Positions 17,872 to 27,101 of a DNA stretch of 64,000 bases are shown here, piece after piece. The position numbers and the translations under genes were made by a program. Under the pieces are notes generated by a model. That model was not told the DNA's origin. It made no database searches and worked only from the letters and a program-made list of their open reading frames with translations. The stretch is taken from the NCBI GenBank assembly GCA_018260565.1, contig JAGLAZ010000004.1, positions 33,457 through 97,456 on the forward strand, written 5' to 3'. Each line of letters starts with the position of its first letter. The stretch's first letter is position 1. This stretch comes from Flavobacteriaceae bacterium (GTDB lineage Bacteria; Bacteroidota; Bacteroidia; Flavobacteriales; Weeksellaceae).

Positions 17872-18455
17872 GAGCGATATAGATGGCTACCTTGTAAATA
17901 ATTATATACTTCTGGTGGAAGCATAGGGCGGAAATTTTTCCCTTGCGCTATCATTTCACGTACCATAGTGGCAGAAAGTTCAAGTTTAGGCGCTGAAATA
18001 GTATGTACATTCGGGTGAGAAGCTATGCTAGGAAAATCATCATTTTTCTCATAGAAATTCCGAGGATATACTACTACTTCATGTTTATCTAAGATGTCTT
18101 CGGCACGCTTCCACTTGTGTAATGATGCCAAATTATCTTCCCCCATTATTAAAGAAAATATCCTTGTAGGATGTTTTGTGGTAAGAAATTCCAAAGTATC
18201 TATGGTGTAGGATGGCTGAGGAAGATGAAATTCTATATCGTTGGCGGCCATTTCTGGATAGGGCTCTAGTGCTAAACGAACCATCTCTAGCCGATGATGA
18301 GAATCTAGCAAGGATTTTTTTTCTTTAAAAGGATTTTGGGGACTTACTATAAACCATATTTCACCCAAATTGGAGTATTCCAGCAGATAATTAGCAAGAA
18401 TCACATGGCCAATATGGATAGGGTTAAAACTCCCGAAATACAATCCTGTTTTCAT
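17868..18455 (-). CDS. nadD: Nicotinate-nucleotide adenylyltransferase
   Basis: 195 aa. Adenylates nicotinate mononucleotide in NAD synthesis. Nucleotidyltransferase motif GSFNPIHIGH at 8-17 (HxGH 14-17), then SPQNPFKEK, and the C-terminal ISAPKLELSATMVREMI in place of the usual ISST/SR motif. Overlaps the OsmC gene stop by 4 bp, so co-translated with it. Confidence 0.94.
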   Translation of the reverse strand: MKTGLYFGSFNPIHIGHVILANYLLEYSNLGEIWFIVSPQNPFKEKKSLLDSHHRLEMVRLALEPYPEMAANDIEFHLPQPSYTIDTLEFLTTKHPTRIFSLIMGEDNLASLHKWKRAEDILDKHEVVVYPRNFYEKNDDFPSIASHPNVHTISAPKLELSATMVREMIAQGKNFRPMLPPEVYNYLQGSHLYRS

Positions 18456-18901
18456 TTTTTTACTCCTTTTTGAGAAGAATTTATTAGGGCGTCTTGAATA
18501 AATAACGCGTAAGTTACTTCACAGTCTGGGCGTAAAGTTTCCATTACGGAACAATATTTTTCAATAGAAAGACTGAGCGCTTTCCAAGAGAGAGCGGGAT
18601 CTGGAGTTCCTGTTACATGATATTCTATATGAATAGATTTAAAGGGTTTATGGTATTCAAAATCAAACCTTTCTCCTTTAGCTATTGCAGTAAAATCTGA
18701 ATATTCTTGTTGCATTTTTTCCATAATAGATACGAAGTCCATCGCTGCACATGCAGCCGAGGACATCAGCAATGCCTCCATTGGTGAAACTCCCATTGGT
18801 GTATAATCAGCTGTCTGCCTATCAAAAAATACTTGCTGTCCTCTACCATTTTCTGCTGTAAATCTAAGATCTGAGTCTCCTTTTTTAAGTTTAATTTCCA
18901 T
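18452..18901 (-). CDS. OsmC family protein
   Basis: 149 aa, OsmC/Ohr fold. The two redox-type Cys are present: SSAACAAMDF (about residue 51) and LRPDCEV (about residue 126), so a peroxidase activity on organic hydroperoxides is possible. This sub-branch (EYHKPFKSIHIEYHVTG) is the YhfA/OsmC type rather than true Ohr. First gene of the osmC-nadD-DUF3817-comF operon. Confidence 0.88.
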   Translation of the reverse strand: MEIKLKKGDSDLRFTAENGRGQQVFFDRQTADYTPMGVSPMEALLMSSAACAAMDFVSIMEKMQQEYSDFTAIAKGERFDFEYHKPFKSIHIEYHVTGTPDPALSWKALSLSIEKYCSVMETLRPDCEVTYALFIQDALINSSQKGVKK

Positions 18902-18975
18902 ACTAACTACAATAATACTTTAAATTTAAGCGAAAAAGTAGTAGTTTTAGGATATTGAATTCAAAAAGTTAACAA

Positions 18976-19269
18976 ATGGAAATAAGAACAGAGGAGCAAG
19001 ATAGCGGAGGTATTATTTTTCTGGAAAACGAAGAAAAAAAAGAAGTGGGTAGATTAACTTTTAGCTTAAATAATGAAGATAAAATTTTTATCATAAGTTA
19101 TGTTATGGTTCATAATCAATATGAAAGCCAGGGATTAGGAAAAATTCTTGTACGTGAAGCTTTAAAAATGGCATTAGACAAAAACTATAAAATATACCCT
19201 CACTGCAGCTACGCAAATTCTATCTTAAAAAAAATGCCTGAAGCAGAAAGCTTTTTGGTAGGAAGATAG
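18976..19269 (+). CDS. Small GNAT-type N-acetyltransferase (YjdJ-like)
   Basis: 97 aa, the short GCN5-related family. Acetyl-CoA loop region YESQGLGKILVREAL (about 54-68), then the conserved KIYPHCSYANSILKK. Substrate unknown. The gene is a single plus-strand unit and its stop is 1 bp from the convergent GNAT gene's stop. Confidence 0.82.
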   Translation: MEIRTEEQDSGGIIFLENEEKKEVGRLTFSLNNEDKIFIISYVMVHNQYESQGLGKILVREALKMALDKNYKIYPHCSYANSILKKMPEAESFLVGR

Positions 19270-19270
19270 T

Positions 19271-20350
19271 TTAGGTAAATACAGGGTCTCCATCCCACGC
19301 GTCTACTTTTAAAGTGAATGGAGTGCCTATTTCACTTAAAAGATCCTTATGAATAAAAAACTTCCTAGTCCTTGCCTTTTTATACAAGGCTAATTTTTTT
19401 GATAATAAATGGTTAATATCTTCTTCAAAACAAATAAGATTTGCAATCTTCCAGGATAAACAAAATTGATATAAGACCTCAGTAACTTCTTTAATATCCC
19501 CTTTTCCGAAAATCCAAAATATTTTGGCTTTTGTATTTCTTACACTTAAAAAAACGACTTGAGAAAGACCTTCCGTATTATAAATTTTAATAAATAAATT
19601 TTGGAAAACGGAATCATAATCAGAAAAATGATACCTCCCATCACTTTTCCTTCCGGAAAGTATCCACGGATATCTCACGATCCAATCTATTGTATTTTCC
19701 CCTCGTAAAAAGGTATATTTAGGTTTATTTTTTTCAAAAAAGTCTTTTATCTCATCATCAAAATTAAAATTGATATAATATTTGCAATTCTTTTTCCTTT
19801 GTCCCAAATAAAACAGAGGTGTTAAGGAATTTATACAAAAATCTACAATACGCAAAACCTTAACCCATTTTTTCCATGAAAGGTTTCGTGATGGCAGATT
19901 GTTTTTTAAATCCGAATAATAATGATACGAAATACCATGAAGGGGTGGCAAGTAGGAGAACTGACCACTTTTAATATAAATTTTTTCTGCTTCGGAAGTA
20001 AATTCCGTCATCAAAATTCTATTTTCATAGGCTTCACAGGCTTTTGCTAGGAGTTGTTGTGATAATTTATTTCCTCTATAATCAGAATGAACATAAATTG
20101 TGCTTAGCCATCCTACTGGGATTTCTCGGGTTTCGGTACAGATAGTATCTGGGAGTACCCCAATGTAACCAGCCAAATTTTCTTCCACAAAGGCTAAAAT
20201 TAACAAAACCGAATCGGGTTTTACATTAGGATTTTGCAAAAAAGATTCACCTCTATGGCGACTTATGGGAAGAAATGGAAAGTTCTGAAATCGCTTAGAG
20301 TTAATTAATTCCTTTAATGATTTTGCATTAAAATTTTCAAATCGAATCAT
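19271..20350 (-). CDS. GNAT-like acetyltransferase, coupled to polysaccharide deacetylase
   Basis: 359 aa. The N-terminal 145 residues look like a GNAT domain: ILAFVEENLAGYIGVLPD, IYVHSDYRGNKLSQQLL (CoA loop, about 89-105), MTEFTSEAEKIYIKSG. The C-terminal half is less clear and may be a second degenerate acetyltransferase fold (VVFLSVRNTKAKIFWIFGKG). It starts inside the deacetylase stop codon (ATGA), so the two are translated together. A role in modifying a surface sugar is inferred from the partner only. Confidence 0.7.
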   Translation of the reverse strand: MIRFENFNAKSLKELINSKRFQNFPFLPISRHRGESFLQNPNVKPDSVLLILAFVEENLAGYIGVLPDTICTETREIPVGWLSTIYVHSDYRGNKLSQQLLAKACEAYENRILMTEFTSEAEKIYIKSGQFSYLPPLHGISYHYYSDLKNNLPSRNLSWKKWVKVLRIVDFCINSLTPLFYLGQRKKNCKYYINFNFDDEIKDFFEKNKPKYTFLRGENTIDWIVRYPWILSGRKSDGRYHFSDYDSVFQNLFIKIYNTEGLSQVVFLSVRNTKAKIFWIFGKGDIKEVTEVLYQFCLSWKIANLICFEEDINHLLSKKLALYKKARTRKFFIHKDLLSEIGTPFTLKVDAWDGDPVFT

Positions 20351-21339
20351 TGCCTAATGTATTTTGTTTTACCCAAGATTTTTTTGATATAAAACGCATT
20401 TGTTTCGTATAATAGCTCTTTTTCAGCGGTAATTTCTCGCTCCATTGCTATTCTGTGAAGATTTTTAGGAAATGTGTCTAATTTTAAACCCGAGGTTCCA
20501 AAACTTATTTTCATTTCTGGAATGACGGCGAATAATTCCGTAAAGAAGTCCAAGGATACATCTACATCTGTAAATGGAAATGCAAATGTATCTCCTAAGT
20601 ATCCTTCTCTTTTACAATATTCTATAGATTTAATGGCAGATTCCAATTGTTTTTCTTTTGGTATATCATAGAAATACGGATGATCCCAACTGTGAGCCGC
20701 TATGCCGAAGCCTTGATTCTTACTATATTGCAAATCAGCTTCATCCATATAGACTTTTCTGTTCAGAATATATTCTTGAAAGTCCACCTCTAATACTTTA
20801 GATATATTTTTTAAAATATCTTTTGAATTGTAATTAATATTCAAAATGAAGGAAGCAAAATCGTATATTTCTAGCTTTTCCTTTTTTAATTCATCTAAGA
20901 AAAACTTTTTTTTCTTTTCTTTTAACTTATTAAATCTTTCCAGAAAAATGCTAGCTTGCAACCGGAACATAATTTCTTTTTGACTCACGAAAGCCGGATT
21001 TACAAAATTGATTGCGTATATTCCTTTCTCCAGAAGAATAGGTAGAATAATTTCTCGAAATTCTATAAAACCATCATCAAAGGTGAGTAGTGCTACTGGT
21101 TTTTTCCGGCTAGTATGATAGTTATTTTTAAAATAATCCCAATCCACAAATTCAAATTTCTTTGAAAGGAATTCAAGGTCAGTCTTAAATGATTTTATTG
21201 ATTTATACTTAATAATATGCGCTAAGTGAGGCAGATAATCATCCGATACTGAATGATAAACCGGTACTATATAGGGGAAAGGAAATGCTAATCCTGACGA
21301 AAAACTGGTGAGGCATTTTTGTGCCAAAGGATTGCGCAT
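20347..21339 (-). CDS. Polysaccharide deacetylase (NodB/CE4) family protein
   Basis: 330 aa. NodB-type motif ALLTFDDGF (about 83-91; metal Asp-Asp) and a later GIAAHSWDHPYF in place of the usual H(S/T)xxH, both typical of CE4 esterases that remove N-acetyl groups. No obvious signal peptide, so action in the cytoplasm on a lipid-linked sugar is possible. Coupled to the downstream GNAT-like gene by ATGA overlap. Confidence 0.85.
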   Translation of the reverse strand: MRNPLAQKCLTSFSSGLAFPFPYIVPVYHSVSDDYLPHLAHIIKYKSIKSFKTDLEFLSKKFEFVDWDYFKNNYHTSRKKPVALLTFDDGFIEFREIILPILLEKGIYAINFVNPAFVSQKEIMFRLQASIFLERFNKLKEKKKKFFLDELKKEKLEIYDFASFILNINYNSKDILKNISKVLEVDFQEYILNRKVYMDEADLQYSKNQGFGIAAHSWDHPYFYDIPKEKQLESAIKSIEYCKREGYLGDTFAFPFTDVDVSLDFFTELFAVIPEMKISFGTSGLKLDTFPKNLHRIAMEREITAEKELLYETNAFYIKKILGKTKYIRQ

Positions 21340-21392
21340 ATTGATATAAGTTTAATCAAAACGTCTGAATCATTTTTCTAAAAAATAACTAA

Positions 21393-22139
21393 TTAGATGA
21401 GTTCCATTTGAGAGTCGTTCAACTCCATGTTATGGAAAACATTCTGAACATCATCATCCTCTTCGAATTTATCTAACATTTTCATATTCGCAATGAATTG
21501 CTCGTCATTTACAGCGGTAGAGGTATTAGGAATTCTCTGTAATTCAGCACTCTGAACATCAATTTTTAGCTCATCCAAACGATGACTCATACTCCCGAAA
21601 TCCTCAAATGCGGTAGTAATCATTACTATATTTTCAACATCATCTACTTCTATTTCTTCTGCGCCTGCATCTATCATTTCCATTTCAAAATCATCCCAAG
21701 GTAAAGCAATTGCACTTTTGGCGAGTGTAAATATCCCTTTTCTATCAAATATGAAAGCGAGTTCACCATTTTTTCCGAGGTTACCATTAAATTTGTTAAA
21801 AATCGCCCGTACATTTGCCACTGTACGCGTGGGATTATTGGTAGTACATTCTACAAAGATGGCTACACCACCTTGTCCATAGCCTTCATAGGTGATTTCC
21901 TCATAATTCTCTGCATCCGCACCACTGGCTTTTTTGATGGCTCTTTCTACATTATCTTTAGGCATATTAGCACCCTTTGCATTTTGGATGCAACGGCGCA
22001 GTGCAGGATTGGCCTCAGGGTCTGAACCTCCAGCCTTTACAGCAAGGGCTATATCTTTCCCTATTTTGCTAAAAGTTTTGGCCATTTTATCCCACCGTGC
22101 CATTTTTGAAGCTTTTCTATATTCAAACGCTCTTCCCAT
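21393..22139 (-). CDS. YebC/PmpR family protein
   Basis: 248 aa, three-domain YebC fold: RKASKMARWDKMAKTFSKIGKDI, a GGSDPEANPALRRCIQNAKGANMPKDNVERAI block, and the ITYEGYGQGGVAIFVE strand. Family members bind DNA or aid translation of difficult peptides. Full length. 27 bp downstream of ctlX on the same strand. Confidence 0.93.
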   Translation of the reverse strand: MGRAFEYRKASKMARWDKMAKTFSKIGKDIALAVKAGGSDPEANPALRRCIQNAKGANMPKDNVERAIKKASGADAENYEEITYEGYGQGGVAIFVECTTNNPTRTVANVRAIFNKFNGNLGKNGELAFIFDRKGIFTLAKSAIALPWDDFEMEMIDAGAEEIEVDDVENIVMITTAFEDFGSMSHRLDELKIDVQSAELQRIPNTSTAVNDEQFIANMKMLDKFEEDDDVQNVFHNMELNDSQMELI

Positions 22140-22166
22140 GAAGTATTACTATTTTAAAATTACAAT

Positions 22167-23093
22167 TTAAGCTTTTTTCGGTAAAAAGACCTCCGCAAGC
22201 ATACATCGCGCACTGCCACCTCCGTTGGTCTCTATCGTGGAAAGGTCGGAGGACAAAATCTCAGAATATTTTTTTATGTTCTCGATTTGATCTTGCCTTA
22301 AAGATGCATGTGCAGTGGCGCTCATCACGAGAAATTTTTCACCCTTAGTATTATGGACTTGTAGCATATTTCCTGCAAAATTTTGCATTTGGTCCTCGGT
22401 AATTTCAATAATTTCTTTGTGGGTGGATGTTATTAGCTCACGGACATTATTTCTTTCTACTTCATCATCTATACAATCCAAACAAATGATAACAAATTGG
22501 TCTGCAACACACATCATTACATTGGTATGGTATATGGGCAATCTCTGTGTTCCAGCATTTTGGTAACTGTGGAATATTATGGGGCGATATCCTATTTCTT
22601 GGCAATACTCTGTAAATAGGTTTTCATCCAAACGTAGAGAAACCGAACCATATGCCAACTTATAATCATGATCAAAAATGATACTGCCAGTACCTTCCAA
22701 GAAAAGATTATCTTTTTCTGAGCCGGAAAGATCTTGGATATTTTTAATATCAAATCCAGCGTCCTTCACTGCCTCTAGGACCTCCATCCTTCGCTCGTCT
22801 CTTCTGTTTGGAGCGAACATAGGGTATAAATAAACCTTTCCTTCTGGAGTAAAACTTACCCAATTATTTGGAAAAATGGAATCCGGGGTATGTGGCTCCA
22901 AGGTATCTGTTACTACTATTACTTGTATGCCTTTAGAGCGAAGTTTATTCACAAATTGTGTGAATTCCTGATGTGCTTTTTGTTGTGTTTCTTGATTTTC
23001 AGAATTGATTTGGAAATAATTATTTTCTGCTGTTTGTGCATTAAATCCAAAAGCCACAGGTTCTATCATTAGAACAGTATCTGTTGATTGCAT
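22167..23093 (-). CDS. ctlX: Citrulline utilization hydrolase CtlX
   Basis: 308 aa of the arginine-deiminase (guanidino-modifying) superfamily; CtlX members hydrolyse citrulline to ornithine. Motifs: MIEPVAFGFNAQTAENNYFQ, SIFPNNWVSF, LEGTGSIIFDH (active-site Glu/Gly region), YHTNVMMCV (His) and NGGGSARCMLAEVF with the catalytic-type Cys near residue 299. A TAATTTTG -7 box (minus strand, 23107-23114) lies 14 nt before the ATG. Function from family. Confidence 0.88.
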   Translation of the reverse strand: MQSTDTVLMIEPVAFGFNAQTAENNYFQINSENQETQQKAHQEFTQFVNKLRSKGIQVIVVTDTLEPHTPDSIFPNNWVSFTPEGKVYLYPMFAPNRRDERRMEVLEAVKDAGFDIKNIQDLSGSEKDNLFLEGTGSIIFDHDYKLAYGSVSLRLDENLFTEYCQEIGYRPIIFHSYQNAGTQRLPIYHTNVMMCVADQFVIICLDCIDDEVERNNVRELITSTHKEIIEITEDQMQNFAGNMLQVHNTKGEKFLVMSATAHASLRQDQIENIKKYSEILSSDLSTIETNGGGSARCMLAEVFLPKKA

Positions 23094-23135
23094 GTTGTTA
23101 TTTTGCCAAAATTACTTAAATTTAAAGAAAAAAGA

Positions 23136-23795
23136 ATGTTAGAGATTGCTTGTTTTGATATTAATTCGGCAGAAATTGCCTTACAATCCGACGCGGATAG
23201 AATAGAGTTTTGCAGTTCTCTAGAACAGGGAGGACTTACACCTGATATAAATGATTTTCAATATTTAAAAAGAAACTATTTAAAACCTATCTATGTAATG
23301 ATACGCCCTGTAGGTGGGGGTTTCACCTATTCAGAATCTGAAATCAATCAGATGAAAAATGATGTTATCCAGTTCAGAAATGCTGGAGCAGACGGTTTTG
23401 TTTTTGGAATACTCCAGAATAATAATGAGGTAGATATAAATAAAAATGCTGAATTAGTATTATTAGCTCAAGGATTGCCTTGCACATTTCATAAAGCTGT
23501 AGATAGAACACCGGATATTTTTTCTAGTATTTCTCAAATAATTGATTTAGGTTTCAATTCACTCCTTACATCTGGTGGTGCTCGCACCGCTTTGGAAGGG
23601 GTTGCAACTTTATCACAAATTATAGCTCAATATGGAAATGTAATCGAGATTTTAGTGGGGGGCGGCGTTCGATCTGAAAATATTCTAGACCTAAAAACCT
23701 TGACCCAAGCAATGCATTTTCATTCCTCTGCAATACGGAAATATGAACATTATACGAGCGCGGAAGAAATAAAATTACTTAAAGCAGGAATGTAA
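23136..23795 (+). CDS. cutC: CutC family protein
   Basis: 219 aa TIM-barrel protein of the CutC family, once linked to copper homeostasis, with uncertain real activity. Motifs: ACFDINSAEIALQSDADRIEFC, EQGGLTPD, VMIRPVGGGFTYS, TFHKAVDRT, LTSGGA, VGGGVRSENI. The frame is open 16 codons further, into the divergent ctlX start, but homology begins at this ATG (MLEIACFD) with an A-rich stretch ahead. Confidence 0.92.
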   Translation: MLEIACFDINSAEIALQSDADRIEFCSSLEQGGLTPDINDFQYLKRNYLKPIYVMIRPVGGGFTYSESEINQMKNDVIQFRNAGADGFVFGILQNNNEVDINKNAELVLLAQGLPCTFHKAVDRTPDIFSSISQIIDLGFNSLLTSGGARTALEGVATLSQIIAQYGNVIEILVGGGVRSENILDLKTLTQAMHFHSSAIRKYEHYTSAEEIKLLKAGM

Positions 23796-23841
23796 AAAGC
23801 TTCTTCTAAAAAATTATACTATTTAAAACGATAGTCTTTAT

Positions 23842-24756
23842 TTATTCTCGAACCAGCGGCATAGTAGAACATCTTAATAATCCTCCCATTTTGGAAATCT
23901 CGCGGTAGCCAATTTCCTCCACAGTAAAGCCCCATTCGTTTCGTAAATGATTATTCATACGGGTAAAAGAACTATCAGATACAATGATTTCTGGTGAAAT
24001 GGAGAAAATATTAGGGTTCATCTCAAACATTTCTTCTCTAGTAACATGAAAACAATTTTCGTCTCCGAAAATGTCTAGTATTAATCGGTAATCGCTCTCA
24101 TCTACAAATCCATCTTTGTAAATAATACATTTATCTGTCCCAACAGGATTAAAGGTACAGTCGAGATGCAGAATACCTTCATATGCCACGGTATCATTTT
24201 TCTTTAATTCTAAATCGATAATTCTTTTTTTAGGGAAATATTCTTTTAAAATCTCAATAGCGTATTCATTGGTTCGGGCTGTTTTATAATTGCGGTAATC
24301 TTCTGAAAAACAAGTTCCTATAAAAAGGAAATCATTCCAAACGATTACATCCCCACCTTCAATATGTGCAGATTCTGGTAGATTGATAATTTTACGCCAT
24401 TCCAAATTTTCGTAAATTTTGGAATAGGCTTCTTGTTCATCGGCACGGTCTGGAAGAAGATTTGCTAAAATCAATTTGTCTTCTATAACAAAGGCAACAT
24501 CTCTTGCAAATACTTGGTTATAATTTTCTATCACCTCTGGCCTAAATACTTCTACATTATATTTATTTAAAATTTCTTCAAAGGCGTTCATTTCCTTAAT
24601 AATATCGGCCTCTGTTGGATAAATATTTTTCAGTATACTATCATAAGACTTAGCATCATAGCTCTCTTCTAAAGTGGGTACAGGTCCTATAGATTCTGGC
24701 TGACCAAGAACTACAGCTTTCAGTATTCCTGTTTCGTTTTTTACATTCAGATTCAT
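23842..24756 (-). CDS. Arginine deiminase-fold amidinohydrolase (DDAH-like)
   Basis: 304 aa of the same guanidino-modifying fold as CtlX but a different branch. FARDVAFVI, HIEGGDVIVWND (substrate-binding Glu/Asp), HLDCTFNPVG (catalytic-type His) and a Cys close to the C-terminus in LLRCSTMPLVRE. Dimethylarginine hydrolase or arginine deiminase-like activity is possible; the substrate cannot be read from sequence. A TATCTTTG -7 box (minus, 24771-24778) lies 15 nt before the start. Confidence 0.85.
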   Translation of the reverse strand: MNLNVKNETGILKAVVLGQPESIGPVPTLEESYDAKSYDSILKNIYPTEADIIKEMNAFEEILNKYNVEVFRPEVIENYNQVFARDVAFVIEDKLILANLLPDRADEQEAYSKIYENLEWRKIINLPESAHIEGGDVIVWNDFLFIGTCFSEDYRNYKTARTNEYAIEILKEYFPKKRIIDLELKKNDTVAYEGILHLDCTFNPVGTDKCIIYKDGFVDESDYRLILDIFGDENCFHVTREEMFEMNPNIFSISPEIIVSDSSFTRMNNHLRNEWGFTVEEIGYREISKMGGLLRCSTMPLVRE

Positions 24757-24805
24757 GAACTTTTTTACTGCAAAGATAAGGTTTTGGCCTCTGGAAAACT
24801 TTTTA

Positions 24806-24834
24806 TTGAGTTAAGATAGTTCGGCATACATTTG
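24806..24834 (+). promoter_or_regulatory. Promoter of SIMPL-domain gene
   Basis: TTG (24806-24808), 18-nt spacer, TACATTTG (24827-24834); predicted start about 20 nt before the ATG at 24860. Confidence 0.7.
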
Positions 24835-24859
24835 GTTATAATTTTATAAAATTTAAAGT

Positions 24860-25555
24860 ATGAAAAATTTAATTGGAGCACTATTCCTTTTGCTTAGCAT
24901 GAGCCTTTTTGGGCAAAAAAACTTTTTAGACCAGCCATATATTGAGACCTCAGGTTCTACCGATACTTTAGTAGTACCCGATAAAATTTATATGGAAATA
25001 AATCTTCGTGAAATAGATTCCAAAAATAAAAAATCTGTAGAAGAACAAGAGCGAATTTTAGAAGCTACATTAAAAAAATTAGGAATAAATACACAAAAAG
25101 ACTTACAGCTACAAGATGCAGGATCTAATTTTAAAAAATATTTTTTAAATGGTCAGCAAGTAGTTAAAAATAAGGTTTACCAGTTAACAGTTAACTCAGC
25201 AGTTTTAGCAGGACGGGTTTTAGCGAATCTAGAAGCTGAAGATATTGCTAATGTAAATATCACAAAATCTGAATATACAAAATCTGATGAAATGCTTTTA
25301 GAACTAAAAGGTATTGCTATGCGTAAAGCAAAAAGAAATGCCGAAAGGTTAGCTGCAAGTATTGGGCAAAAATCCGGAAAAGCATTATTAATTACTGATT
25401 CTTATAATTCTTATCCTATAGAATATGCAAGACCAACTTCTTATATGGTAAAAACACAATCATTGGAGGATAGTGCAGGAAATATGCCTATTCAAACCGA
25501 ATTCAAAAACATTAAATTAGAATCTCGAGTAGAAGTAAAATTTGCAATTGAGTAA
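24860..25555 (+). CDS. SIMPL domain (DUF541) secreted protein
   Basis: 231 aa with a Sec signal peptide (1-19, ending LFGQ). The rest is a SIMPL/DUF541 domain: TLVVPDKIYMEINLRE, a LEATLKKLGI helix, and IAMRKAKRNAERLAASIGQKSGKALLI. It is expected in the periplasm; family function is unknown. Own promoter and terminator. Confidence 0.88.
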   Translation: MKNLIGALFLLLSMSLFGQKNFLDQPYIETSGSTDTLVVPDKIYMEINLREIDSKNKKSVEEQERILEATLKKLGINTQKDLQLQDAGSNFKKYFLNGQQVVKNKVYQLTVNSAVLAGRVLANLEAEDIANVNITKSEYTKSDEMLLELKGIAMRKAKRNAERLAASIGQKSGKALLITDSYNSYPIEYARPTSYMVKTQSLEDSAGNMPIQTEFKNIKLESRVEVKFAIE

Positions 25556-25575
25556 AAACAGTTTTCAATTATACT

Positions 25576-25605
25576 AATGCAGGCAATTAAAGCCTGCATT
25601 TTTTG
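25576..25605 (+). terminator. Terminator of SIMPL-domain gene
   Basis: Perfect 9-bp stem AATGCAGGC/GCCTGCATT, 7-nt loop, followed by a T run. Confidence 0.88.
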
Positions 25606-25643
25606 TGTAAAAAATTGTACATTTCTACTCAATTTTAAAAAAA

Positions 25644-26792
25644 ATGGCTTCAAATACCAAAGAACGATTTTATTCCTTAGACGTATTTCGAGGAATGACG
25701 GTTGCCCTCATGATTTTAGTAAATAATCCTGGAACTTGGGATGCCATATATACACCTTTGGAGCATGCCAAATGGAATGGGTGTACTGCTGCAGATTTAG
25801 TTTTTCCATTTTTTTTGTTTGCAGTAGGTAATGCAATGGCATTTGTGATTCCTGCAATGGAAAAAGCTGGAACCGCTTTTTTTCTCCGAAAAATTCTTAA
25901 ACGCTTTTGTATCATATTTTTGATTGGTCTCACATTAAATTGGCTACCTTTTTTCAAATGGGAAGACGATCATTTAATTTTTATGAAGTGGGAAAATGTG
26001 CGTATCATGGGTGTGCTTCAGCGAATTGCAATTGCCAATTTATTTGCTGCTCTTCTAATTTACTTTTTAAAAATACGGTGGGCTGCTATAATTAGTGTCC
26101 TTATTCTTATCATTTATTCTGGAATTACCATTTATTTTCATGCTCACATACCGGAAAACAGATTCGGAGCCGCGGTAGATGCAGCCATTTTAGGAGAAAG
26201 CCATATGTATAAAGGTCTGGGTTACGCTTTTGATCCGGAAGGTTTAGTTACTGGTATAACTCCAATCGTACAAATAGTATTTGGCTATGTGGCCGGCTGG
26301 TATATTAGAAAAATGGGCAAAAATATGCGAATGATTTCAGGATTATGGATTGCCGGTATCGCAGCAATGGTTTTAGGTTATGCATGGAATCTTTTTTCCC
26401 CAATGAGTAAAAATATTTGGAGCAGCAGCTATGTTGTATTTACTACTGGTTTTGCCATGGTAATCATTGGGCTACTGGTATATTTAATAGAAATTCTTGG
26501 TATTAAAGGCTTCCTTGCGAAGTTTTTTGATACGTTTGGGAAAAATCCCTTGTTTATTTTTGTGTTAAGCGGGTTTTTACCGAGAGTTTTACGCTTATTC
26601 AGGATAGAGGGCGGTATAGAAGATGGGAAAATGAAATATTATACCCCTTTCGAAGCACTATACCATCATTTCATTCAGCCCCTGTTTGTTGATGAAAGGA
26701 ATGCATCACTATTATATGCGGTTTTATTTATACTCTTTATGTGGGCTATCGCATGGTGGATGGATAAAAAGAAAATTTATGTGAAAGTTTAA
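25644..26792 (+). CDS. NagX/HGSNAT-like membrane acyltransferase (DUF5009)
   Basis: 382 aa, about ten membrane helices. The start RFYSLDVFRGMTVALMILVNNPG with the WNGCTAADLVFPFFLF block is the signature of heparan-alpha-glucosaminide N-acetyltransferase-like proteins, which acetylate a terminal glucosamine across the membrane. In Bacteroidetes relatives are linked to amino-sugar (chitin or peptidoglycan) use. No other sugar-utilisation genes lie beside it. Confidence 0.85.
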   Translation: MASNTKERFYSLDVFRGMTVALMILVNNPGTWDAIYTPLEHAKWNGCTAADLVFPFFLFAVGNAMAFVIPAMEKAGTAFFLRKILKRFCIIFLIGLTLNWLPFFKWEDDHLIFMKWENVRIMGVLQRIAIANLFAALLIYFLKIRWAAIISVLILIIYSGITIYFHAHIPENRFGAAVDAAILGESHMYKGLGYAFDPEGLVTGITPIVQIVFGYVAGWYIRKMGKNMRMISGLWIAGIAAMVLGYAWNLFSPMSKNIWSSSYVVFTTGFAMVIIGLLVYLIEILGIKGFLAKFFDTFGKNPLFIFVLSGFLPRVLRLFRIEGGIEDGKMKYYTPFEALYHHFIQPLFVDERNASLLYAVLFILFMWAIAWWMDKKKIYVKV

Positions 26793-26873
26793 ATTTATGG
26801 CCGTACTATTAATCATCCTTGAAATTTTCAACATTTGATGTTACTAATATGATTATAATTGGATCATTCTAAA

Positions 26874-27018
26874 GAGCCCCGGGCTGAGCGTATATCCTGT
26901 GGAACGATGCAGGCATTAGCGGCAGCAAAGGAAAAGAGCGACCAACGGAAGCTTCTTTTCCAAGACTGCAAGCTGCCTGTCCCGTTCCACAGATAGTAGC
27001 GGAGCACGGAGAAGGCTC
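26874..27018. repeat. GC-rich nested inverted-repeat element (candidate structured RNA or REP/MITE-like)
   Basis: The 361-bp gap 26793-27153 has no gene. In it lies a block of about 53% GC (my count over 26881-27000) in AT-rich flanks. It folds as one long rod of nested arms: GAGCC 26874-26878 with GGCTC 27014-27018; CTGTGGAACG 26897-26906 with CGTTCCACAG 26983-26992 (perfect 10 bp); GCAGGCA 26909-26915 with TGCCTGT 26974-26980; GCAG 26922-26925 with CTGC 26966-26969; GGAAAAGA 26930-26937 with TCTTTTCC 26954-26961. No T run follows, so it is not a simple terminator. I found no second copy in the window. Confidence 0.7.
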
Positions 27019-27101
27019 CCATTTATAAGACAATGGTAATAGTTAAACTTTAGTCAAGAAATTACATCATTTCATATGCTTATTCATTACTATTTTTAAA
27101 T

